A stretch of 22,474 nucleotides of DNA from an uncultured Lachnospiraceae bacterium (GTDB lineage Bacteria > Bacillota > Clostridia > Lachnospirales > Lachnospiraceae), in NCBI GenBank assembly GCA_900544685.1, contig UQWA01000036.1, positions 1-22,474 on the forward strand. Direction: 5' to 3'. The notes under the pieces are model-generated. The model was given only the letters and a program-made list of their open reading frames with translations, searched no databases and was not told where the DNA came from. Each line of letters starts with the position of its first letter. Position 1 is the stretch's first letter. Position numbers and translations under genes: made by a program. This document shows positions 7,591 through 14,910 of the stretch, one piece after another.

Positions 7591-8207
7591 TGAAGAAAAA
7601 AAACGGGAAAACGTATCATCTGATCAACGGGGATCTTTCCAAGGAACTGTCCCATGGGATCTGTGTAAGCAATCTGGCATATAAAATAGGAAAGAAACTG
7701 TTGCTGGATGAAGAAATGTGTTATAATCTGGCTATTATGGGACTGCTACATGACGTAGGTAAGCAGGAGATGGTCAAAAATGTCTTCCGGCGTGGAGAAG
7801 ACCAGATTCTGCGAGTAGAGGAGATGCGGTATATCCGTACACATCCGGTTCTGGGATATGCAATTCTTCAGGAACATGGATATCCGCAGGAACTGATAAA
7901 ATGGGTTCTATACCATCATGAAAATTATGATGGTACGGGGTATCCGGCGAATATTGCAGGAGAAGAGATCCCGCTGGGAGCAAGAATCCTGCGTGTATGC
8001 GATGTATTTGCAGCGTTGACAACAGTGAGACCATACCGGGCAGCATATTCCGTGGAAAAGGCCATGGAGCAGATGATGTCCGAAGTGAAAAATTTTGATA
8101 TGAGAGTATTTCTGGCACTGATGGATGTGGTGAACGAGACAGAGGAAGAGAAACTTCTGGATCATCAGGATCTGAAGCTGGATCTGCTGGAAAAACGGAC
8201 AGGATAG
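7590..8207 (+). CDS. Stand-alone HD-GYP domain phosphohydrolase
   Basis: 205 residues that consist almost only of an HD-GYP domain. The first helix histidine (His22) is followed by HD in LLHDVGKQ (54-55), His85 in THPVLGY, the HHENYDGTGYP motif (109-119), and Asp138 in RVCDVFAALTTVRPYR. All expected metal ligands and the GYP loop are present, so an active enzyme is likely. HD-GYP proteins usually hydrolyse cyclic di-GMP or related cyclic dinucleotides, but no sensory or receiver domain is attached, so substrate and control are unknown. The start codon overlaps the hemZ stop by one base. hisS follows 21 bases later. Confidence 0.88.
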   Translation: MKKKNGKTYHLINGDLSKELSHGICVSNLAYKIGKKLLLDEEMCYNLAIMGLLHDVGKQEMVKNVFRRGEDQILRVEEMRYIRTHPVLGYAILQEHGYPQELIKWVLYHHENYDGTGYPANIAGEEIPLGARILRVCDVFAALTTVRPYRAAYSVEKAMEQMMSEVKNFDMRVFLALMDVVNETEEEKLLDHQDLKLDLLEKRTG

Positions 8208-8228
8208 AAGACAACGAGGAGGAATGTT

Positions 8229-9479
8229 ATGAGTTTGAAAAAGAAACCGGTAACGGGAATGAAAGATATCTCTCCAAAAGAGATGGAGATCAGAAATTAT
8301 GTCATGGGACTGATTCGTGAAACTTACGGACAGTTTGGATTTTCAGCAATTGAGACCCCATGTGTGGAGCATATCGAGAATCTTTCCAGTAAGCAGGGGG
8401 GAGAGAATGAAAAGCTGATCTTTAAGATTCTCAAAAGAGGAGAAAAACTGAAACTGGAAAGTGCACAATCCGAAGCGGATCTGGTAGACGGAGGACTGCG
8501 TTATGACCTGACGCTGCCACTGTCCAGATATTATGCGAATAATGCCAATGATCTGCCATCTCCGTTCAAGGCACTCCAGATGGGAAATGTATGGCGTGCA
8601 GACAGACCACAGAGAGGAAGATACCGTCAGTTCATGCAGTGCGATATTGATATTCTGGGAGAGCCTACCATTCTGGCAGAGATCGAACTGATCTTGGCAA
8701 CATCCACACTGGTTGGCAAGCTGGATTTTGAAAACTTTACGATTCGCATTAACGACAGACGAATCCTGAAGGCTATGGCTGCCTACAGTGGATTTGAAGC
8801 AGACAGCTATGACACAGTATTCATCATTCTTGACAAGATGGACAAGATCGGTCTGGAAGGAGTAGAAGAAGAACTGAAGAAAGAAGGCTTCCCGGAAGAA
8901 GCTGTCAGCAAATATCTGGCGCTGTTCCAGAAGGTAACACCGGATCTGGAAGGCGTGAAATACCTGAAAGAGACGTTAAATGGTGTTTTGGATGAGAAGA
9001 CCGCGGATGATCTGGCTCTGATTATCGAGAGTGTAGAGACGGTGCGCACTGCCAACTTCAAGATCGTATTTGATCCGACGCTGGTGCGTGGAATGTCTTA
9101 TTATACCGGACCTATTTTTGAGATCAGTATTGATGGATTCTCAGGTTCTGTCGGAGGCGGCGGACGTTACGATGAGATGATCGGACGTTTTACAGGCAAC
9201 CAGACACCGGCATGCGGTTTCTCTATCGGCTTTGAACGAATTGTCATGCTGCTTCTGGAAAAAGACTATCAGGTGCCAAACAAGGCTGGCAAGGTAGCAT
9301 TCCTGATTGAGAAGAACATGCCAAAAGACAAGCTTCTGGATGTATTCCGTCAGGCAGAAGAGCAGAGAAAAGACGGCACAGTTGTCAGCATGAATATGAT
9401 GAAAAAGAATAAAAAGTTCCAAAAAGACCAGCTCACAGCAGAAGGATATACCGAAATCGTAGAATTTTTTGCGAAATAA
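8229..9479 (+). CDS. hisS: Histidine--tRNA ligase, eukaryote/archaea-like branch
   Basis: Class II aminoacyl-tRNA synthetase of 416 residues that charges tRNA-His. Motif 2 region reads RGRYRQFMQCDIDILG, the histidine-binding segment is LVRGMSYYTGPIFE, and the motif 3 region has GGGGRYDEMIG and FSIGFERI. The QCDIDILG and NDRRIL segments resemble eukaryotic HisRS (QCDFDIAG, NDRRIL) more than common bacterial ones (remembered comparison, not a computed alignment). The C-terminal anticodon-binding domain is about 65 residues and ends soon after its third strand, so the last strands and helix of the usual ~90-residue domain seem missing. GAGGAGG precedes the ATG by six bases. It is followed by aspS after 25 bases, as in many Firmicutes. 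Confidence 0.96.
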   Translation: MSLKKKPVTGMKDISPKEMEIRNYVMGLIRETYGQFGFSAIETPCVEHIENLSSKQGGENEKLIFKILKRGEKLKLESAQSEADLVDGGLRYDLTLPLSRYYANNANDLPSPFKALQMGNVWRADRPQRGRYRQFMQCDIDILGEPTILAEIELILATSTLVGKLDFENFTIRINDRRILKAMAAYSGFEADSYDTVFIILDKMDKIGLEGVEEELKKEGFPEEAVSKYLALFQKVTPDLEGVKYLKETLNGVLDEKTADDLALIIESVETVRTANFKIVFDPTLVRGMSYYTGPIFEISIDGFSGSVGGGGRYDEMIGRFTGNQTPACGFSIGFERIVMLLLEKDYQVPNKAGKVAFLIEKNMPKDKLLDVFRQAEEQRKDGTVVSMNMMKKNKKFQKDQLTAEGYTEIVEFFAK

Positions 9480-9504
9480 ACAGATGCTTTAAAGGAGAAA
9501 AATT

Positions 9505-11307
9505 ATGGCAGAATCAATGAAGGGATTGCATAGATCCCACAGATGCACAGAAGTGACCAAAGACATGATCGGCAGTGAAGTAACCCTGATGGGATGGGTA
9601 CAGAAGAGCCGTAACAAGGGTGGAATCGTATTCGTAGATTTACGTGACCGTTCCGGTATTATGCAGTTGATTTTTGAGACCGGCTGCGAAAATGGGATCG
9701 ACGAAGAAGGATTTGAGAAAGCAGGAAAACTGAGAAGTGAATTTGTAATTGCTGTAACCGGTACAGTAGAAGCACGTTCCGGTGCAGTGAATCCGAACCT
9801 GAAGACAGGTGAGATCGAGATCCGTGCAAAGAGCCTGCGTATTTTATCTGAGTCCGAGACACCGCCATTCCCAATTGAAGAGGACAGCAAGACAAGAGAA
9901 GAACTGCGTCTGAAATACCGTTATCTGGATCTGAGAAGACCGGATCTGCAACGTAATCTGATGATGCGTTCACAGGTAACCACTCTGGTTCGTGCATTTA
10001 TGGCAAAAGAAGGATTCCTGGAGATCGAGACACCGACTCTGTGTAAGAGTACACCGGAAGGTGCGAGAGACTATTTGGTACCGAGCCGTGTACATCCTGG
10101 ATGCTTCTATGCATTGCCACAGTCACCGCAGCTTTACAAGCAGTTACTGATGTGCTCTGGATATGACCGTTACATCCAGATCGCAAGATGCTATCGTGAT
10201 GAAGACCTGCGTGCAGACCGCCAGCCGGAATTTACACAGATCGATATGGAATTATCTTTCGTAGATGTGGATGATGTCATTGATGTCAATGAAAGACTGC
10301 TGGCATATCTGTTCAAAGAAGTGCTGGATGTAGATGTACAGCTTCCAATTCAGAGAATGACCTGGACAGAAGCCATGAACCGTTTCGGTTCTGACAAGCC
10401 GGATCTTCGTTTCGGCATGGAACTGACAGATATTTCAGAAGTTGTAAAAGGTACAGAATTCGCAGTATTTAAGAATGCACTGGAATCAGGCGGCACAGTT
10501 CGTGGTATCAATGCCAAGGGTCAGGGCGGTATGCCTCGTAAAAAGATTGATAAACTGGTAGAGTTTGTCAAAGGATATGGCGCAAAAGGACTGGCTTATG
10601 TAGCTATTCAGGAAGATGGTACCGTGAAGTCTTCCTTTGCAAAATTTATGTCAGAAGAACAGATGCAGGCACTGATCAAGGCTATGGATGGACAGAATGG
10701 CGACCTTCTTCTTATTGCAGCAGACAAGACGAAGCTGGTATGGGATGTTCTTGGCGCACTTCGTTTGGAGATGGCTAATCAGATGGGACTGTTGGACAAA
10801 AACGAATTCCGTTTTGTATGGATTACAGAGTTCCCACTTCTTGAGTGGTCAGAAGAAGAAAACAGGTTCACAGCTATGCATCATCCATTTACTATGCCAA
10901 TGGAAGAAGACCTGCAGTATATCGACAGTGATCCAGGACGTGTTCGTGCAAAAGCATATGATATCGTATTAAATGGTAATGAGATTGGTGGAGGTAGTGT
11001 ACGAATCCATCAAAATAATATTCAGGAAAAGATGTTCGAAGCTCTTGGATTCACCAAAGAAAGAGCCCATGAGCAGTTTGGATTCCTGCTCGATGCATTC
11101 AAATACGGAGTACCACCTCATGCAGGACTGGCTTATGGTCTGGATCGTCTGGTTATGCTGATGGCAAAACAGGATAGCATTCGTGACGTTATCGCATTCC
11201 CGAAGGTAAAAGATGCATCCTGCCTGATGACCGAGGCACCGGAACGTGTAGAAGAGAAACAGTTACAGGAACTTGGTATTGAAGTGGCTGAAGAGACAGA
11301 AGAATAA
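9505..11307 (+). CDS. aspS: Aspartate--tRNA ligase
   Basis: Charges tRNA-Asp with aspartate. The 600 residues match the long bacterial type. An N-terminal OB-fold anticodon-binding domain (about 1-110, with GWVQKSRNKGGIVFVDLRDR) is followed by the class II core with motif 2 RCYRDEDLRADRQPEFTQID, a GAD insertion domain (about 290-420), and the C-terminal motif 3 AYGLDRLVML. AAAGGAG lies eight bases before ATG. It is the last gene of the operon and ends just before a bidirectional terminator. Whether it discriminates Asp from Asn tRNA cannot be judged here. Confidence 0.98.
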   Translation: MAESMKGLHRSHRCTEVTKDMIGSEVTLMGWVQKSRNKGGIVFVDLRDRSGIMQLIFETGCENGIDEEGFEKAGKLRSEFVIAVTGTVEARSGAVNPNLKTGEIEIRAKSLRILSESETPPFPIEEDSKTREELRLKYRYLDLRRPDLQRNLMMRSQVTTLVRAFMAKEGFLEIETPTLCKSTPEGARDYLVPSRVHPGCFYALPQSPQLYKQLLMCSGYDRYIQIARCYRDEDLRADRQPEFTQIDMELSFVDVDDVIDVNERLLAYLFKEVLDVDVQLPIQRMTWTEAMNRFGSDKPDLRFGMELTDISEVVKGTEFAVFKNALESGGTVRGINAKGQGGMPRKKIDKLVEFVKGYGAKGLAYVAIQEDGTVKSSFAKFMSEEQMQALIKAMDGQNGDLLLIAADKTKLVWDVLGALRLEMANQMGLLDKNEFRFVWITEFPLLEWSEEENRFTAMHHPFTMPMEEDLQYIDSDPGRVRAKAYDIVLNGNEIGGGSVRIHQNNIQEKMFEALGFTKERAHEQFGFLLDAFKYGVPPHAGLAYGLDRLVMLMAKQDSIRDVIAFPKVKDASCLMTEAPERVEEKQLQELGIEVAEETEE

Positions 11308-11310
11308 GAT

Positions 11311-11355
11311 AAAAAAGAACCCGGAGCAGATCGTAAGATTAGCTTCGGGTTTCAT
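11311..11355. terminator. Bidirectional terminator between aspS and the convergent lipoprotein gene
   Basis: AACCCGGAGC (11318-11327) pairs with GCTTCGGGTT (11342-11351) with one G-T pair and a 14-nt loop. The plus strand continues TTCATTT; the minus strand continues CTTTTTTATC, the stronger T-run. It serves both convergent genes. Confidence 0.8.
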
Positions 11356-11373
11356 TTATCTGAACAGATACGA

Positions 11374-12453
11374 TTATTCAACAGCGGCGTTGAGAGATGC
11401 AAGGGCTTCATCTAGATTACCCAATAGTGCATCTGTAAACGAGGTGTCCAGAACCGGATCCCAGGTGTGCCCGTCATTATGCAGCGGGACAGTGACTTGA
11501 GTGACGGTACTGCTGATATTATTTCCCAGTGCGGTGACAAGAATCTCGCCGGTTTCCTGGTTGAATTCATCGCTGCTGGCACGGATAGATTCTGTAGAAG
11601 AACCATAGTCACGAAGCGGTCCGAGACAACTTTCAATGACAGTATTTAAGTCCAGACTTGTGATATTTACTGTTACTTTGGCATCGTCACCATCCTGTAC
11701 TACGTCTGTGATATCATAGTCAAAGAAAGATGCAATCTGCTGGAAGAGAAGCTGGTCAATCGTATCGGCCTGATCAGTACCTACAGCAAATACATCAGAG
11801 ATATCAAGATAACGCTGCCAGTCTTCGGCAGTAAAGTCCTTAAAAGGTGCCAGCGTCAGATCAAGAATGTCCTCCGGTGAAAGAAGATATGGATCAGACA
11901 GATAAGAAACCAGCCCGCCAGTCAGATCATTTTCCAGTTCAGGGGTGCTGGTAATGGTCCATACATCATTCTCAGAAGTGAGATGGATGGTAGCAGTGGT
12001 AGTCTTTTCAGGGTAGTCGTTGTGTTCCAGACATTCTTTCATAAGGGAGAAAGAAGAATGTATATCATAATCAGAATGACTGTAGCTGAGAGAATTCTGA
12101 TAGATTTCACGACAGAGATCCTTTGCCAGTTCACAGGCGTCCAGATTCGTCAGGCTGACCGTTACCGTAGCAGATGTGCCATCTTCGGACTGGGAGGAGG
12201 AATCAATGTGATATTTAAAATTTTGAAAGAACAGTCGGAATGCGTCTGTGGTATCAGAATCTTCTTCCAGAGACAGGTCGGAGGCTGCTGACAGATCTTC
12301 ATAAGAGATAAAAGAGGATATGGCGGTCTCGTCCAGTTTCTGAATATAGTCAAGTTCTTTTCGTACAGCCTTTTCCGGACCGGCATATCCACATCCGCTG
12401 AAACACAGTGTAGAACATACCAACAAAATAAGGCCGTGTGAATGTTGTTTCAT
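11374..12453 (-). CDS. Secreted lipoprotein with two tandem copies of one domain
   Basis: 359 residues. The signal peptide MKQHSHGLILLVCSTLCFSGC ends in a lipobox-like FSGC, so Cys21 is probably lipid-modified and the protein anchored to the outer face of the membrane. Residues about 28-185 and 190-359 look like diverged repeats: FKYHIDSSSQSEDGTSATVTV matches FFDYDITDVVQDGDDAKVTV, and TTTATIHLTSENDVWTI matches STVTQVTVPLHNDGHTW, each ending in a DLTGGL/DALLGNL-type helix. This is the pattern of small alpha+beta (NTF2-like or DUF5105-like) lipoproteins of Lachnospiraceae; no precise function is known to me. AAGGAG is seven bases before ATG. It is transcribed away from the adaptor/ABC operon and shares its intergenic control region. 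Confidence 0.82.
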   Translation of the reverse strand: MKQHSHGLILLVCSTLCFSGCGYAGPEKAVRKELDYIQKLDETAISSFISYEDLSAASDLSLEEDSDTTDAFRLFFQNFKYHIDSSSQSEDGTSATVTVSLTNLDACELAKDLCREIYQNSLSYSHSDYDIHSSFSLMKECLEHNDYPEKTTTATIHLTSENDVWTITSTPELENDLTGGLVSYLSDPYLLSPEDILDLTLAPFKDFTAEDWQRYLDISDVFAVGTDQADTIDQLLFQQIASFFDYDITDVVQDGDDAKVTVNITSLDLNTVIESCLGPLRDYGSSTESIRASSDEFNQETGEILVTALGNNISSTVTQVTVPLHNDGHTWDPVLDTSFTDALLGNLDEALASLNAAVE

Positions 12454-12502
12454 ACGTTTCTCCTTAATATGACAAAATAGATAAATAATATGTCACAATA
12501 TA

Positions 12503-12534
12503 ATTATATTATATGTAAATTGTAAAATTGTCAA
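12503..12534 (-). promoter_or_regulatory. Probable promoter of the lipoprotein gene
   Basis: On the minus strand TTGACA (12534-12529) is followed by overlapping -10 candidates: TATAAT after 15 bases and TAATAT after 17. The AT-rich repeat prevents choosing one. It lies 50-80 bases before the lipoprotein start. Confidence 0.55.
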
Positions 12535-12690
12535 ATTATATGGAAAAATATGTAAGATTCTTAAGATTTATGCATGGATTCTGTGAAGAAATTGTGAAAA
12601 TACAAACTTTCTAGTGCAATTGAAAAAGTTGTATGATACTATACAGTAGAAAAACTTTGAAAATTTGTTGAAAAACAGAGGTTATAGATT

Positions 12691-14136
12691 ATGAAAAAAA
12701 AGACTGGTATAGCAATTGCGGTTGTGGTTGTAGCCGCAGGCGCGAGTGCAGGAGCATGGTATCATTTTAAAGGCGGTACAGGCACCGTAAGTACATCCGC
12801 AGATGCTGTTTTTGTAGATTCTGTGGGAACGATTACCGGACTGACAGGGACAGATGGACTGTTCAGCCGTTTTTCAGGTGTAGTAGAACCACAGAAGACA
12901 GAGAAGATAGAAGTGGCGAGCGGACTGAAGGTAAAGAAAGCTTATGTTTCGGTAGGTGACGAAGTACAGGTTGGAACGAAGCTGTTTTCTTACGATACAG
13001 ATGATGCGCAGGATAGTATTACCCAGCTTGAAATTGATATCGAGAACTATGAGATCTCGATTAAGTCCTACAATTCTCAGGTTGCCCAGTTGGAAAAGGA
13101 ACGTGCAAAGGTATCTGATGATGAAAAACTCTCCTATACAACACAGATCATGACGACACAGAACAGTATTAAAAGAGCAGAATACGAGATGAAGAGTAAG
13201 CAGGCTGAAATGGAGAGCCTGAAGAAGCAGATTGCCAATGCGGATGTGACCAGTCCGATTCAGGGTATCATTAAGACTATTAATAACAGTGCTAACGGAG
13301 ATGACAGTTCTGACACTTCATCCGGGCTGGATTCCAGTAATGAAGATAACTCTGCATATATGACCATTATGGCAACCGGCGAATACCGTATCAAGGGAAA
13401 GATAAACGAGCAGAATATGTCAGAGATTCAGGAAGGCATGGATATGATTGTATATTCACGTGTAGATGAGAATCAGACTTGGAAGGGAACTCTGACGACC
13501 ATCGACAGAGAAAGTAATTCTTCTAATTCCAATTCTGGCTATAGTGATTCAGGTGATTCAGGTGATTCACAGACGTCATCCAGTACATATCCATTCTATG
13601 TGGATCTGGATTCCTCGGATGATCTGATGCTGGGACAGCATGTATACCTGATGGCGGATAACGGACAGGATGAACAGGAGGACGGTATCTGGCTGGAGGA
13701 TTACTACTTTATTACAGATGATGACGGAGCGGTGACAAACTATGTGTGGGCTGCAGATGCGAATAACAAGCTGGAGAAACGGGAAGTCACACTGGGTGAT
13801 TTCAACGATGAAACATTCAAGTATGAAGTGCTCGACGGTCTGACTGTGGATGATTATATTGCTTTCCCAGGAGATGACTGCGTAGAAGGAGCACCGGTAA
13901 CGCAGAATTCAGATGATGTCTACAGTGGAGATGAAGAACTGGATGGCAGTGACTGGAGTAATGAGAGTTTGGATGGCAGTGATTGGAGCAATGAGAGTCT
14001 GGATGGCGATGACTGGAGCGATGAAGGACTGGATGGCAATGACTGGAGTGACGAAGGACTGGAAGATGCCGGCTTTGGTGATGCATCTGGAATGGGATTT
14101 GAAGATGCCGGAAGTGGAGAAGAAGTTTACGAATAA
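12691..14136 (+). CDS. HlyD/MacA-type adaptor protein 1 with acidic decapeptide-repeat tail
   Basis: 481 residues, anchored by an N-terminal transmembrane helix (about 5-22) with the rest outside the cell. Residues 61-102 are the first half of a biotinyl-lipoyl-like domain (IEVASGLKVKKAYVSVGDEV, then GTKLF). Residues 106-185 form the coiled-coil hairpin. VTSPIQGIIKTI completes the lipoyl domain, followed by a beta-barrel (about 222-272), a Ser/Asp-rich linker, and a membrane-proximal domain (about 298-402). The tail 403-481 is strongly acidic with four tandem copies of a decapeptide. Such adaptors join MacB-type transporters. It is the first gene of the operon, with AGAGG nine bases before ATG. 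Promoter elements upstream (around 12617-12645) are unclear. Confidence 0.88.
   Translation: MKKKTGIAIAVVVVAAGASAGAWYHFKGGTGTVSTSADAVFVDSVGTITGLTGTDGLFSRFSGVVEPQKTEKIEVASGLKVKKAYVSVGDEVQVGTKLFSYDTDDAQDSITQLEIDIENYEISIKSYNSQVAQLEKERAKVSDDEKLSYTTQIMTTQNSIKRAEYEMKSKQAEMESLKKQIANADVTSPIQGIIKTINNSANGDDSSDTSSGLDSSNEDNSAYMTIMATGEYRIKGKINEQNMSEIQEGMDMIVYSRVDENQTWKGTLTTIDRESNSSNSNSGYSDSGDSGDSQTSSSTYPFYVDLDSSDDLMLGQHVYLMADNGQDEQEDGIWLEDYYFITDDDGAVTNYVWAADANNKLEKREVTLGDFNDETFKYEVLDGLTVDDYIAFPGDDCVEGAPVTQNSDDVYSGDEELDGSDWSNESLDGSDWSNESLDGDDWSDEGLDGNDWSDEGLEDAGFGDASGMGFEDAGSGEEVYE
13939..14058 (+). repeat. Four tandem 30-bp units coding LDGxDWSxEx
   Basis: Codons 417-456 of adaptor 1 are four exact-phase 30-base units: LDGSDWSNES twice, LDGDDWSDEG, then LDGNDWSDEG, followed by a degenerate LEDAG. 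Units differ mainly at third codon positions and at Ser/Asp/Asn sites, so they are not a very recent expansion. Confidence 0.95.
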
Positions 14137-14169
14137 GAATGTCTGGCAGGAATGAAAAGGAAAGAATAA

Positions 14170-14868
14170 ATGGAACGACCATTGGTTTTAAAATTAGATC
14201 ATATTGATAAAGATTATGTAACCGGAAAAATCGTAGTGCCTGCACTGCGGGATGTGACCCTGCATGTGCAGGAAGGAGAGTATGTGGCGATTATGGGACC
14301 GTCTGGTTCCGGAAAGTCTACATTAATGAATATTATTGGATGCCTGGATGAGCCGACCAGAGGATCCTTTGAACTAAATGGCAAGAATGTCCTTGGATTG
14401 AAGGATAATGAGATTGCAGATGAACGTCTGAACAACATTGGATTCGTATTCCAGACATTCCAGCTTTTGCCAAAGCAGACGGCACTGGAAAATGTCTGCC
14501 TGCCGCTGGTATATGCCAAGGTAGGCAAAAAGGAGCGCAAAGAGCGTGCGGCTAAGGCGCTTGAGAGAGTAGGACTGGCGGACCGTGTGGATTTCCTTCC
14601 GACACAGTTGTCAGGTGGACAGAAACAGAGGGTTGCAATAGCAAGAGCAATGGTGAATAATCCGAAGATTCTTCTGGCAGATGAGCCGACAGGAGCACTG
14701 GATTCCAAATCTAGCATACAGGTACTGGAACTGTTCCAGAAGCTGAATGAAGAAGGGGTAACCGTCATTATGATTACCCATGATGCAAAAGTGGCGAAGC
14801 ATGCGAAAAGAACCGTTTACATCTTTGATGGGGAACTGGGAGACCGGGATCTGAGTCATGATGTGTAA
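14170..14868 (+). CDS. ABC transporter ATP-binding protein, MacB/LolD type
   Basis: 232-residue cytoplasmic ATPase. It has Walker A GPSGSGKST, the Q-loop in FVFQTFQLLPKQTALENV, the signature LSGGQKQRVAIARA, Walker B ILLADEPTGALD and the switch histidine in ITHD. The QTFQLLP..TALENV and DEPTGALDSKSS wording is typical of the MacB/LolD/FtsE group, which drives FtsX-fold permeases by mechanotransmission. It lies between two adaptor genes, 33 bases after the first and 42 before the second, with the permease as the fourth gene. In E. coli MacB ATPase and permease are one chain; here they are separate, as usual in Firmicutes. AAGGAAAG is the ribosome binding site. Confidence 0.95.
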   Translation: MERPLVLKLDHIDKDYVTGKIVVPALRDVTLHVQEGEYVAIMGPSGSGKSTLMNIIGCLDEPTRGSFELNGKNVLGLKDNEIADERLNNIGFVFQTFQLLPKQTALENVCLPLVYAKVGKKERKERAAKALERVGLADRVDFLPTQLSGGQKQRVAIARAMVNNPKILLADEPTGALDSKSSIQVLELFQKLNEEGVTVIMITHDAKVAKHAKRTVYIFDGELGDRDLSHDV

Positions 14869-14910
14869 TACCGGGAATTCTTGAAGGAGATTCGAAAACG
14901 GAGGATCTGA

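Noticed and set aside
12617..12645. Candidate promoter for the adaptor operon (TATACA with several -35 options)
   Set aside because: No -35 box at 16-18 bases matches well; TTGAAA is only 14 bases away. Not listed as a feature.
13939..14058. Tandem 30-bp units considered as a CRISPR array
   Set aside because: The units are contiguous without spacers and encode an in-frame decapeptide; there are no cas genes.
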